Shown piece after piece: positions 1 to 9,622 of a stretch of DNA of 64,000 nt. Within the stretch, counting starts at the first letter, position 1; each line of letters begins with the position of its first letter. The stretch is from NCBI RefSeq assembly GCF_963678635.1, contig NW_026971721.1, forward strand, positions 28,159 to 92,158, written 5' to 3'. Source of the stretch: Symsagittifera roscoffensis. Taxonomy: Eukaryota > Xenacoelomorpha > Acoela > Convolutidae. The notes under the pieces were generated by a model, which ran no database searches, was not told where the DNA came from, and was given only the letters and a program-made list of their open reading frames with translations. Both the position numbers and the translations under genes were made by a program.

Positions 1-234
1 GCATACACCTGCACCCTTGAATTTTCGCTTTTCAAGCCAATCATTTTAAAATCTCTTTTGTCCTATTCAATCAGGAAATTGTCATGCAGCATTTCGATTT
101 ATATAATAAATATAGTATATTAGTAACAATATTTGCTTTGTTAAAATTTCTTTTTCGTGAATCCAAGTTTCACTCGGATCCACGCTCAAGCCCCCCTTCC
201 CTCTCAAGACTCAAGATCCATCCGATTTGCCCAT
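1..234 (-). other. 3' untranslated end of giant element with polypurine tract
   Basis: On the minus strand, about 30 bp after the ORF2 stop codon, there is a 15-base all-purine run (GAGAGGGAAGGGGGG, plus positions 191-205). This is where a retroelement polypurine tract, the plus-strand primer, would be expected just before a 3' LTR. The remainder (1-190) is AT-rich with several CTCAAG hexamers near 185-215. No gene is seen. If the reading is right, a 3' LTR starts near position 190 and runs off the window. Confidence 0.4.
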
Positions 235-3200
235 TCATCTCGTGCTCTTCGCCTTGGAGGTACTGCATCCTGAAGTGCTAGATGCGGCAAACTGTCTCAA
301 CAGTTCCTCTTCATCATCGGAACTAATCACAATCTCCTCCCAAGCCTTCAGCTGTTCATAGGATCGCATCCATTCTCTCTGCTCCTGCAATCTCTTTGCT
401 TGGTTGGGTAGTGCCTTCACCCTAGCTTCTCGGTTCAAGCAAAAGGAGTTGTGCAGGCTCAAGCTCACGTTCTTCGCCAGGTCTTCCTCTAGTATCGACT
501 CCCTCGCTTTGGTATTGTCTCTAGACATCTTACCCACTCTTTTCCATCCTGTCGTGATCGCATTACGATGGGTTAGCAGGGGTCTCTTGAAAGCTTCCGG
601 CCCAATCTCGGCCTGGAACTGTCGATATTCTTTTTGATGTTTTCTCATGTGATCTTTCGTTGTCATGTACAACCAAGACGTCAGTGTCGCCCGAAACCAT
701 GGAAAGTACCTCAAGCGACTCCATACGTGCCTGACTTCCGTCGGTATGGCGAATACTTTGCACGCAGTCTCAAACAACTCGAGTCTCCTGCTGTAGTCTA
801 TCGCGTATATTGACTCAGCCGTTGGCGTCGTCGCCTCCCGATACTTCGTTATATTCTCTTCTATCCATCTCAGAGCTAACATCGTACTCACTACTAAGAG
901 CGTCACCTTCTGCCGGTGATCCGGTAGTCCGATCGACCGAATCTCTTCCACATCCCACACCAGGCAAAGGTTCTTGTGATCTGGATACCACACCGTTTGT
1001 GCCAAACAGTGGCATGGGCATTCCCCATGAGAGATCTCAATGCTCCTGAGATTACGCTCCCCTGAGGCTTCCAAGAGAGGCTCAAGCTCCATCATTTTCT
1101 CGTGCATCGTGTCGTTGTCTTCCAGGTTCGGAGTACTTCCCACAGGTTTCCCGATCACGTTTTGTCTCTCGTGATCGCTCGTGTTTTCTCTTTCCAACTT
1201 CAGAAGATCTTCTCCCCAGATTTCGCTTAAGTCATCTCTCAATTCTTTTGGTACTGTCCCTTTGATTTTTCTCAACAACTTGTGCGAGTGATGCGACATC
1301 CGAGCCAACCTCACGCACTTGGGCACTGAGAAGGCCTTGTCCACCAGTATTCTCTGGCTGGACACTTCCACCATCGCCATGTGTAGCGGGTAGTGACTTC
1401 CGCACAAGTTGGCCATCATTGACCCTATCAGCGATTTCGCGTTCAATGGCAAGCCATAAGCTTCGCTCATGGGAAATCCCATTTCCGCCTCAAGACCAAC
1501 CTTCCAGCTCCGGATGTGTTTTTGAGTCACCTGCAACACCCCGGGCCATGATTCTACGCTCAACGCCGTCACTAAATGATGTTCAGATTCCAGTCTCTCC
1601 AGTGCCTGCAGACCACACATTCTCGAGAAGAATCCGAGAGCTGTCGCTATATTCACCGTGGTTCTCGCGTAACATTCCGCTGTTATTTGCACTTCACTTT
1701 TCTCCCTTTCTGTGATGTCTTCGAACCAAGTGACCAGGTCTTCTTTTTGAAACGACAGTATTCTGACGCATGACCGTCCATCGCAGATGTGCTCTCCGTT
1801 CCCACACGTCGAATCCAGACAGCTACCCGGCTCCAATTTCTTTGCTGACCCGGGGTCGCTCGTCCTTTCGCTTGGCTCTTGCATCTGGGGCGTGATTAGC
1901 TTATGTAGCACACTCAACTTCGCCAGATCTTCATCTTCCGTTGGTGCTAACCTCACTCGCTCGGTGGTTTCCTCGATTAGACTCGCATGGGGATGTGGAC
2001 ACCAGGAGGGTCTTAGTAGCTTCCATATCACTCCCAAGTTCGTGGTTAACAAGCCATTTCCACCGCCCATGTTCACTTCAACTCTCTTGTTTGAGCGCGG
2101 TATGCTTATCACCTCTGGTGTTTTCTCAAGAATCAGGCCCAGGCTCGGCCCCTCTTTTTCCACCGCGTCTATTTCCATTATTCTTTCTGTCCAAAACTTC
2201 AGTAGCTCCGCTACCTCATGGTTTCTGTGGGCTCCTCCAGCTTCCGAGTCTAAGAAGGGATTGTAGGCTATTCCCATCACTCCAGACACATATTGGTATT
2301 CCCCCTTCTCACTGAGTCTCGAGTACTGTTCTGACGAGGCCAGGTTACGGTGAACATCATGTTCTTCCTCGAACTTCTTATTAGAGAACCTCCGTACCTC
2401 GTCCAGCTTTCGATGGTTCTCTAAGGATAGTCTGGAACCATCTTCTTTCTCTATTCCTGTACTCTGATATACGTTCAAGATGATCGTTGAGACTCTTTTC
2501 TCCATGGTTTTACTTCCACTTGCTCTCTGGTGGCATGCCAGGATGGTGCTATCAGACATCATTGACATTATCCATCTCAAGAAACATGTGGCATCTTTTC
2601 TTCTAGCCAGGCTCAAGCCTGAAATGTCCCTGGCCACGTGTTGCATCAGTGCCTGATACACCTCTAGCTTCTTGCTTCCCAACTTCAGCCTGTCATACGA
2701 GGTCAATGTCTCCAACTCTATTCCCACCAGACTCCAGGTGAACATTAATTGTCCCGCAGTTCTAACGAAGGGGTTCGCCATCAGTGGCGGTGCTGATGAG
2801 GATGTCCTCATCGCCTCTTCAAAATGATCCTTCAACAAACTCTGCCAGGACCTCTTCAGATGACTTGCCATCTCTATCTTATTAACCTCGGCTTTTTGCT
2901 GGGTGGCCCAATTGCGTCGCTTGCGAGCTATTCCACTGTCCAACTTCTTCAAGCAGTCCTCCATTTCCTTCAATGTTTCGAGGGCCACCCACCACGTCCG
3001 GGAAGTGTTCCTCGTCTTGTTCCTCTCCAATGGATCACTCGTCACTTGCTTGCCCATGTCCTGATGTGCCTTCGAGATCCATTCTTTGCCGATCTCCACT
3101 TCCCCTACCTGTCCGTTCGTTGAACCTCTCTTCACGTTTACCTTCTGAGGCTTGAAGTCTTCTTCTGACGTCGAACTGGCGGAAACCTCTATTTCCTTTT

Positions 3201-6200
3201 CTACTTCAAGTGGTTTCCTGAGCTCCGAGCTGTTCTTGTATGCCGCCGTCTTGCATCGAGCCAAAACGATGGGCGCCGTCTCTCTCAAGTTTCCTTCCGA
3301 AACAGCATCCACTGAAGGACTACCCCATCCTTCCACTTCTCTCTTCCTCTTGCGAGTCTTCACATCTCTGCTCGAGGGTGTTGTGGCTATCATCATTGAT
3401 TCGACCTCTCCATCCACTCCTTCCAACTCTTGCCTCCCCCCTGCTCGAGCCTTAAGGATATTAGTACTTTTAATCATATTACTAGTCCCAACCTTATCCC
3501 TTTTTATATCATCAACCATTTTATCCACAGTTTTTTGTTTCAGAGTAGAGCTGTCCTCACATTTCTCTTTTCTAGTCTTCGATCGTGCGTTCCTCAGCTC
3601 CACTAGCTTGTTCAGCAGCTCTTTTCTTGCTTTCTCATCCAGGCCCGTTCCTATCAGGAGCGGTTCCCCGAATCTCACTACTGCGTCCCACAGTTCCTTC
3701 TTGAACTTGTCCAGCGTCGTCTCGCTGCCCACTTCTCGATTGAATTCCCCCAGGAATTCCTGCCAAGCGTCATCCTCGAGAGATCCCAAGAATATGTCCC
3801 TGTTCCCTTCGAACGTGTTCTTCTCCCTTTCCTCCGAGCTCAAGAGTAACATCCCCATATTGAAGGTCTCACCTGCCAATGGCAACTCTAGGTTCTTCCG
3901 TGGGGACGGGTTCAGAGGTGGGGTGGCAGTATCTGCCCAATTCTCTTCGCTCAAGTCTTTCAACAGCTCTTGAGTGGTGAGTTCCTCCCCTGATGGCCGT
4001 GGTTCAGGCGTATTCCCCACCTCCATGTCTTCTCCAGCTTCACTGAGAGTTTCATCCATACTCTCTTCCTCTGATTCATTTCTTCTTCTCTCGAGAATTC
4101 TTTTGAATCGATCCTCAACAGGTCCACTCCTCTTGTCTCTAGGCGTGTCTACAGACAGTGGTGACGGTGTCGTAGGATCCAGCTTTTTATATTCCGTCAG
4201 GGCTACATGCAGTTGACCTGCTGCATCTAGTTCTGTTCCCTCCTGTGTCACTTCTACTTGTTCCAAGCCATAGGGTGCCTTGTATTTTCTCGTGGCAAAT
4301 TTCATTTCGTCCACCAATGCGACGTGCCCCTCCATCACGATCATCCTGCCATCATCCCATATGGGTAGCATATTCTCAAGTCCTTCCTTCTCAAGAGTCC
4401 TCAAGACTTTCCGCACTTCATATCCAGGGGGCTGCGAACCTCTACTCTTTTTCGCTTGCGTCGTCCACGAATTTACCTTCATCTCGCTGATGTGGAAGTA
4501 GACTGCCGCCGTGTAGCCGATGAACAGGGGATCCCAGCCATCCGTGAAATGCCTCTGCGTTTCCTCCGTCATCATCTTCGCCATTATGGAGGGAACCACC
4601 AAGGGACTATTCATTCCCAAGGTCATCCTCCTGACTGTCGGGAATTCAGGCATGGTGGCTGGTAGGATTTCTTTCTCCATTATGGCCTCCAGCTCCCTCT
4701 TGACTAGTGCAAAGCACTCCTTCCAGGCGGGGATTCTCAAGACTTCTCGTCCGTCGGCCGTCAATGGGTTTAGGTTCCAAAACTTTGGATACATTTCAAT
4801 GGGGTCCTCTCGCTTGCCTCCCATTCTACATTGCATTTGTCCCCTGAAGTTGCACACCATCATCTCGGCATCTTTCACTTTTCCGAAGAGTACCGTGTTG
4901 CTCATACGCGCCCTGAGCACCTCCTGCTGACACCAATTCAGCGCTGTACCATCCAGTACGCTGATGAGACTCAAGTGCGTCACCGAGTGACGATACGTTA
5001 TCACCAGGGGATCTGGAAACGCGTACGTCACTGCTGGACCATAGATGCAGGTCACCACCTCCTCTAGACCTCGGATTATCCCCATTGGGTCCGACCTCAT
5101 TGCCAGGCACAGGTCCGTCAACAGAGGCATCCCTCTGTTCGCCTTCTCCCATTCTTCTCTCGAGGTTGGGTTCTCATCTTCACCCGTCATGTATCGATTC
5201 TGCATCATGAGGTATTGCACCAGCAGTGTCTTCAACCCTGCGGCACACTTGTAGGAGCTGGTTTCAATGCTCGTGTGGACTCTCCCCATAGACAGAGGTT
5301 CTCCATATTCCATTAACCGATGAAACGACACCAATTCCCCATGGGTCAAGAGCACTAGTGCCAGGTACCCATCAACTCGAAGTGTCTCCACTCCCCGACT
5401 AAACATGTATGCTGGACCCATGTTGAACAAGTATCTGGGGTAGACCAAATACAGGGCCAAGAGCAGGCTGATGGGCATGCCCAGTATCTCCTGCGCGAAG
5501 GCTCCAAAGATAGTCGCCGTGGTACCGAATACTCCTGCCAAGAATTCCTTCTCCCAGCAAGGACTCAAGAACTTGAGAATCTCGTAATCCCTCCGAGTCT
5601 TCAATTCGCCTTTGGCGTGCTCTCTCCAGAACCCTGCGATTGTCACTTCATTGGCGGCCGAGACAAATCTAGCCACCGTCATGTCTCTTACCTCGGCCAG
5701 CTCCAGTTGCTTCTCTAGGAAACTCCAGACTTGCTTCACGAGGAGTGGTGCTTCCTCCCTTGTCTTATTCGTGGCGTTCTCCAACCTTGGTGTCAAAAAT
5801 GGCCACCAGCCATTCTCTTGAGTCAAACGATATTTCAACGATCCTAATTGCTTTTCCGTCTCGGCCACATTTCTTCTCTCGTTACTGGGACCTCTAGACT
5901 TGCTGGTGGAGTTCGTGATCTTTACATCCATACTCCGAAACCACAGGCTGGCCGTTAAATTGCTTATCGCCGGGTGATCGTCCCCGATGACTGGGCTGAA
6001 CTTGAGCTGCCTGGCAAAGTTCGATATCTCTAGCAAGAGCACCTCGTCTAATACGATCAGGATGTCGGCTAGTCCATAAAAGCCCCTCAGTGCATGAGAT
6101 ATATCCGCCCATGCCGCCGCCAATTCTGACTTGCGAAGTCTCAGGCTCGATGGCTCCAACTCCCGATTGGGGGCTGCCATTAGAATCCGCCATTCACTCC

Positions 6201-9114
6201 CTTCTGCTATCAGGATCAAGACCGCGTACACGAACTGTAGGGCGGGTGGCATTTTCGCGTATCCAGGGGATGTGGTAAACACCACCTTCGTCTTGGACCC
6301 GAATGTCGAGACAACATTCTCTTGCACTTCATTCATCGCCGCAAACAACGCTTGAATGGCTTCCCATATCTTCCTCGATGTCGGAATTTCATCGCCCTTT
6401 AGTTGCTCAAGAAGTCCCATCGCGTGCAGGTGATCATTCATCCCTGCAAACAATAGCAGTTCAGGTTCACAGGGCATCTCCGACTTTATTGCTACTACCA
6501 GAGTTAACATCTGATTCAATTCAGCTCCTGGCAAAGAGTATATCAAAGTCTCCGGCCAGAACAACTTGGGAGACGTTCCTTCGAAGTCTGATCCCGCCAC
6601 AATGACTACTCTCGCAGCAGCTGGGTCTGCTCTATCATATACTGCCAGGGTTTTGGCCAGCTGGGTACTCCCACAGGGCTTCCCGTACCTGGGATCTTCC
6701 GCCAATTTCGAGCCTTCGTAAGCGGCATCTGGCAATCCCGTTCCTCCCGGATTGAGTAGCTTGTCTACCACCTTCAACTGTGCCGGGGTTGCCAACCTGA
6801 TTCTGGCGATGCTAGTTCGGTGCTTGGGAGGTTCTGCTATAAGTCCCGGACTCCCCAGCAGCTTGAGAGGTCTGTAATTAATGGGTCCCATGATCGTTTT
6901 TGTGGGAATTCCCGTCAGGTCTGTGGTCTCCATCAACTTCGCTCTCGAGAAGTGCGCCTCATGAGCTTTCAACCAGTCCACGCAATGATGCCTATTCAAG
7001 TCCTCGTGTGATACTCGTTCGATCCCCAGGGTTTCCGCCAATTCTTGCCTGCATTCCAAACTCTCTAGATCCAGTTCTTTCACCTTCTTGGGATATCTCA
7101 AGCGAGCGGTCTCCATAGACTTATTTTCCCGTTTGCTCTCTGCCACTACCACTGAGGATATCGCCGAGCTTGGAGGTGTTGATGACGTCACCTCCTCAGA
7201 CTCCATTGGCGTGGCACTCTGCAATCTGGTCTGGCTGCTCCTTGAACTGTCTCTAGTGTCAACTCTCGGTCCCAAGCGACCAGCCAAGGCCCTCGAGGCA
7301 AGGAATGGTGGGTTGGGAGGTGGTCCTAAAGTGAATTGGGCTGTCTCCAGCAGGTCCGCCTCTAGCGTGTTTATGTGTTCCTGGAAGACATCGTTCAGCC
7401 ACTCCACTCCCCTTGGCCTATCGAAATGGATTCCATCTTTTGAGGTGTCTTCAGGGAATCCCTTTTTCTCCATACGTTCTGCTATGTCCAACAGCCTGAG
7501 AGGAAGCACACTCTTTCGGTGTATGTCTCGGATCACCTTGTTCAGGCTCCGCACCTTCTGGTTCATCTCTAGGGCGTGCTGATCAAACATCATGTTGTAG
7601 GGGACCGTGCATACCGTCAGCAGGATGGGGTCCATCTGGATCCTCAGTTCCTCAAGAAGGCAGCTCATCTTGTCGCACAACCTCGTTACCTTCCTCGCTT
7701 CTCCCCTTGACACGTCGTTGGTCCCAACCATCAGGGTCACTGTGTAAACTTTGGTCATCCCTAGCATGTCCAGGGTTGCCAACATCTGTGGCGTGGCAGC
7801 TCCAGCGAAACTCAAAACTCCTGTCTGCCAATGTGACCGTATCTGGGTCAACACCCGCACCAGGCTATCCCCTATAATTAGGTGAACTGCACCCTCTGGC
7901 ACACGAGGTGGCGCTAGATACTCCACCCAGGCTGCGTCATGGAAGCAGTCCCTCCTGGCTCCCTGTTCCGCACTCCAGTCCAGCCGATTGTGCCTGTGGT
8001 AGTTCCCTTCTGTATTCTTCTTATAGCTTGCGATCACGACATTCCTGACCGGCTGTTCCCTCCAAGTTGGGGGAAGCTCTGGCCTTGTCGATCTTTCACG
8101 ACTCTGCTGCTGCAATTTCTCGCCTAGCTCCTTCAGGCGCGATGAGGCGCCGCTCACCTGACTGCCACTCGAGGTCGAGGTTGGGGTATATCCTGGTAAC
8201 ACCACATCCATCAGGGGACGTACAGGTTGTGTCTCTAGGTTGCGCAGGGAAGGCGTCACGTCATTCGGTATCCAGACCTCCAACCCTTCACTCATGTGTT
8301 CTCTGGCCTCGCGGTCAAGGTTGAACCGTCCTCTAGCCCTGGGAGCTTCATCCACCTCCATGCGCGACTCTGGCCTCGAGCTGGTCACCACTCGTTCGTT
8401 TGACCTGGCTCCCTTCTGTGCGTCAAGCTCGCGTTGTCGCTGTTCTATCCTTTCCAACTCCGACTTCAATTGATCACGATTCGCGACGTTCTCCCGCACC
8501 CTTAACTCCTGTTGATGCTCAGCTTTTTGTATCTCAAGCAACCTCAGAGCCTGGTCTCGCTCATTGACCGCCTGGTCCCTTTCCAGCTGAACCTTCTCCC
8601 GATCCAGATTTGCCTGATCCCGATCGAGGTTTGCCTTATTCCTTTCCTTCTGCGTCTTCTCGAGCTCTTTCTTTAGAACACCTAGATCCGGATATGCCTC
8701 GGTCGTCTGTTGCATTCGTGACATCGATGGCACCCTACTCGAGCTCTGGCTGGTGGACCTTACTGTTGGCCTAGTCGGTAATGGGAATTCCCCTGCGCCA
8801 TATTCGGTGTTGTTATTCAGGCCAGGATTCCTTGCCAAGTCAAAACCCCTTACTCCTCCATCCACATTCCAAGACAACCATCTGGTCTGTTCTTGGTTCG
8901 ATATTCCCTCGGTGGTGTAGCCGATCATCAAGACAGCCTCCGTTGCAGACTCCCTGCACTCACCCTGGTCCTCCAACTGGAGGATGGCATTCAGCATTAC
9001 CGCCATTCTCTCGTCTATTTGGGTATAGTCCAAGTCCCTCAGGCGCCTGTACAGCTCATCAAGAGTGGGCTTCCTCAGGACCGCGGGCACGGAGTTCCAG
9101 AATCGGTCTGCCAT
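235..9114 (-). CDS. ORF2 of giant retroelement: 2,959-aa protein with SGNH/GDSL hydrolase domain
   Basis: Single uninterrupted frame from an ATG at 9114 to TGA at 235-237. Residues about 145-250 form a charged coiled coil (repeated NLDRDQ/QLERDQ heptad-like pattern). Residues about 405-585 look like an SGNH/GDSL hydrolase: IIGDSL near 414 (Ser block), GTND near 461 (Asn block) and DGIHFD near 561 (Asp-His block). A second region about 835-1050 repeats the layout in degenerate form (VAGSDF, AGMND, GDDHP). Residues about 1190-1260 are strongly hydrophobic and may be membrane associated or a buried core. Cys clusters lie near 2438 (CLDSTCGNGEHIC) and 2700-2720 (CPCHC...C). The tail has EEIVISSDDEEE near 2928, like a SUMO-interacting motif. 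The rest is unrecognised. It occupies the env position of a Gypsy element but shows no signal peptide. The hydrolase call is fairly secure; substrate and role are unknown. Confidence 0.85.
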   Translation of the reverse strand: MADRFWNSVPAVLRKPTLDELYRRLRDLDYTQIDERMAVMLNAILQLEDQGECRESATEAVLMIGYTTEGISNQEQTRWLSWNVDGGVRGFDLARNPGLNNNTEYGAGEFPLPTRPTVRSTSQSSSRVPSMSRMQQTTEAYPDLGVLKKELEKTQKERNKANLDRDQANLDREKVQLERDQAVNERDQALRLLEIQKAEHQQELRVRENVANRDQLKSELERIEQRQRELDAQKGARSNERVVTSSRPESRMEVDEAPRARGRFNLDREAREHMSEGLEVWIPNDVTPSLRNLETQPVRPLMDVVLPGYTPTSTSSGSQVSGASSRLKELGEKLQQQSRERSTRPELPPTWREQPVRNVVIASYKKNTEGNYHRHNRLDWSAEQGARRDCFHDAAWVEYLAPPRVPEGAVHLIIGDSLVRVLTQIRSHWQTGVLSFAGAATPQMLATLDMLGMTKVYTVTLMVGTNDVSRGEARKVTRLCDKMSCLLEELRIQMDPILLTVCTVPYNMMFDQHALEMNQKVRSLNKVIRDIHRKSVLPLRLLDIAERMEKKGFPEDTSKDGIHFDRPRGVEWLNDVFQEHINTLEADLLETAQFTLGPPPNPPFLASRALAGRLGPRVDTRDSSRSSQTRLQSATPMESEEVTSSTPPSSAISSVVVAESKRENKSMETARLRYPKKVKELDLESLECRQELAETLGIERVSHEDLNRHHCVDWLKAHEAHFSRAKLMETTDLTGIPTKTIMGPINYRPLKLLGSPGLIAEPPKHRTSIARIRLATPAQLKVVDKLLNPGGTGLPDAAYEGSKLAEDPRYGKPCGSTQLAKTLAVYDRADPAAARVVIVAGSDFEGTSPKLFWPETLIYSLPGAELNQMLTLVVAIKSEMPCEPELLLFAGMNDHLHAMGLLEQLKGDEIPTSRKIWEAIQALFAAMNEVQENVVSTFGSKTKVVFTTSPGYAKMPPALQFVYAVLILIAEGSEWRILMAAPNRELEPSSLRLRKSELAAAWADISHALRGFYGLADILIVLDEVLLLEISNFARQLKFSPVIGDDHPAISNLTASLWFRSMDVKITNSTSKSRGPSNERRNVAETEKQLGSLKYRLTQENGWWPFLTPRLENATNKTREEAPLLVKQVWSFLEKQLELAEVRDMTVARFVSAANEVTIAGFWREHAKGELKTRRDYEILKFLSPCWEKEFLAGVFGTTATIFGAFAQEILGMPISLLLALYLVYPRYLFNMGPAYMFSRGVETLRVDGYLALVLLTHGELVSFHRLMEYGEPLSMGRVHTSIETSSYKCAAGLKTLLVQYLMMQNRYMTGEDENPTSREEWEKANRGMPLLTDLCLAMRSDPMGIIRGLEEVVTCIYGPAVTYAFPDPLVITYRHSVTHLSLISVLDGTALNWCQQEVLRARMSNTVLFGKVKDAEMMVCNFRGQMQCRMGGKREDPIEMYPKFWNLNPLTADGREVLRIPAWKECFALVKRELEAIMEKEILPATMPEFPTVRRMTLGMNSPLVVPSIMAKMMTEETQRHFTDGWDPLFIGYTAAVYFHISEMKVNSWTTQAKKSRGSQPPGYEVRKVLRTLEKEGLENMLPIWDDGRMIVMEGHVALVDEMKFATRKYKAPYGLEQVEVTQEGTELDAAGQLHVALTEYKKLDPTTPSPLSVDTPRDKRSGPVEDRFKRILERRRNESEEESMDETLSEAGEDMEVGNTPEPRPSGEELTTQELLKDLSEENWADTATPPLNPSPRKNLELPLAGETFNMGMLLLSSEEREKNTFEGNRDIFLGSLEDDAWQEFLGEFNREVGSETTLDKFKKELWDAVVRFGEPLLIGTGLDEKARKELLNKLVELRNARSKTRKEKCEDSSTLKQKTVDKMVDDIKRDKVGTSNMIKSTNILKARAGGRQELEGVDGEVESMMIATTPSSRDVKTRKRKREVEGWGSPSVDAVSEGNLRETAPIVLARCKTAAYKNSSELRKPLEVEKEIEVSASSTSEEDFKPQKVNVKRGSTNGQVGEVEIGKEWISKAHQDMGKQVTSDPLERNKTRNTSRTWWVALETLKEMEDCLKKLDSGIARKRRNWATQQKAEVNKIEMASHLKRSWQSLLKDHFEEAMRTSSSAPPLMANPFVRTAGQLMFTWSLVGIELETLTSYDRLKLGSKKLEVYQALMQHVARDISGLSLARRKDATCFLRWIMSMMSDSTILACHQRASGSKTMEKRVSTIILNVYQSTGIEKEDGSRLSLENHRKLDEVRRFSNKKFEEEHDVHRNLASSEQYSRLSEKGEYQYVSGVMGIAYNPFLDSEAGGAHRNHEVAELLKFWTERIMEIDAVEKEGPSLGLILEKTPEVISIPRSNKRVEVNMGGGNGLLTTNLGVIWKLLRPSWCPHPHASLIEETTERVRLAPTEDEDLAKLSVLHKLITPQMQEPSERTSDPGSAKKLEPGSCLDSTCGNGEHICDGRSCVRILSFQKEDLVTWFEDITEREKSEVQITAECYARTTVNIATALGFFSRMCGLQALERLESEHHLVTALSVESWPGVLQVTQKHIRSWKVGLEAEMGFPMSEAYGLPLNAKSLIGSMMANLCGSHYPLHMAMVEVSSQRILVDKAFSVPKCVRLARMSHHSHKLLRKIKGTVPKELRDDLSEIWGEDLLKLERENTSDHERQNVIGKPVGSTPNLEDNDTMHEKMMELEPLLEASGERNLRSIEISHGECPCHCLAQTVWYPDHKNLCLVWDVEEIRSIGLPDHRQKVTLLVVSTMLALRWIEENITKYREATTPTAESIYAIDYSRRLELFETACKVFAIPTEVRHVWSRLRYFPWFRATLTSWLYMTTKDHMRKHQKEYRQFQAEIGPEAFKRPLLTHRNAITTGWKRVGKMSRDNTKARESILEEDLAKNVSLSLHNSFCLNREARVKALPNQAKRLQEQREWMRSYEQLKAWEEIVISSDDEEELLRQFAASSTSGCSTSKAKSTR

Positions 9115-9150
9115 TCTTTGTAACTTCGGGATGTATGTAGGTAGATGTTA

Positions 9151-9210
9151 ACCAGCTCAAGAATTACCTTACCAACTCAAGAATTACCTTACCAACTCAA
9201 GAATTACCTA
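9151..9210. repeat. Three 20-bp tandem repeats upstream of ORF2
   Basis: The unit ACCAACTCAAGAATTACCTT occurs three times head to tail (9151-9170 with one change, 9171-9190, 9191-9210 with a changed last base). It lies 37 bp upstream of the ORF2 start codon in the transcribed direction. Each copy carries the CTCAAG hexamer that is enriched across the element. Confidence 0.9.
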
Positions 9211-9330
9211 GAAATGTTCTCCCGCAAGTACTCGCTGTAGATTCGGATTATCGCGTGTTCAATCAAGATTCTCTCTTTCTGTTACTCGCTTGAGTGTAGT
9301 TGGATTTTCAACTTTGTTTTTCAAACTTGA

Positions 9331-9347
9331 TCTGAAAACAGAAAGCT
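9331..9347 (-). promoter_or_regulatory. Candidate 3' splice site upstream of ORF2
   Basis: Minus-strand sequence GCTTTCTGTTTTCAG has a pyrimidine-rich tract followed by CAG, with the predicted exon beginning at 9331. It is about 217 bp upstream of the ORF2 ATG in the gap between ORFs. It would allow ORF2 to be expressed from a spliced RNA in the way env is made by many retroviruses and errantiviruses. The matching donor was not identified. Confidence 0.35.
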
Positions 9348-9622
9348 CATTAAAACTTAGCATATCACGTCCCTAACCTAGAGACCCCCCTTCTACCCAT
9401 ATGGTTAAAATCTTATCATTCTCATATCACTTAAAGCAATTCTATTGGATTTTCCCTTAAGAACATGCAGATTCATTTTATGTTTTAGCACCATCAATTC
9501 TTTCTTTTAAAATTCAATTGTCATGCCAATCACATCTTAAGATCCCTTTACCTGCGCCGCACCCCAGTACCTAACTCAAGACTCCTCCCTCACACCCGAC
9601 CTGATACCTCCATGTACCCGAC

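Larger units (their letters stand above)
9115..9622 (-). other. Inter-ORF region of giant element
   Basis: About 508 bp without a reading frame separates the gag-pol stop (9623) from the ORF2 start (9114). It holds three 20-bp tandem repeats and a strong 3' splice-site-like sequence on the minus strand, both listed separately. Five CTCAAG hexamers fall here or at its edges. ORF2 is therefore unlikely to be made by readthrough or frameshift from gag-pol and more likely comes from a spliced or internally initiated RNA. Confidence 0.6.

Noticed and set aside
1-190. Attempt to match this end with 18.5-22 kb as a pair of LTRs for the giant element
   Set aside because: No shared stretch longer than about 10 bases could be found by eye, so the LTR pair is left undefined.
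1787-4216. Plus-strand ORFs of 80-270 residues within the giant element
   Set aside because: Shadows of the 2,959-aa minus-strand ORF; low complexity Ser/Leu-rich translations of the antisense strand.
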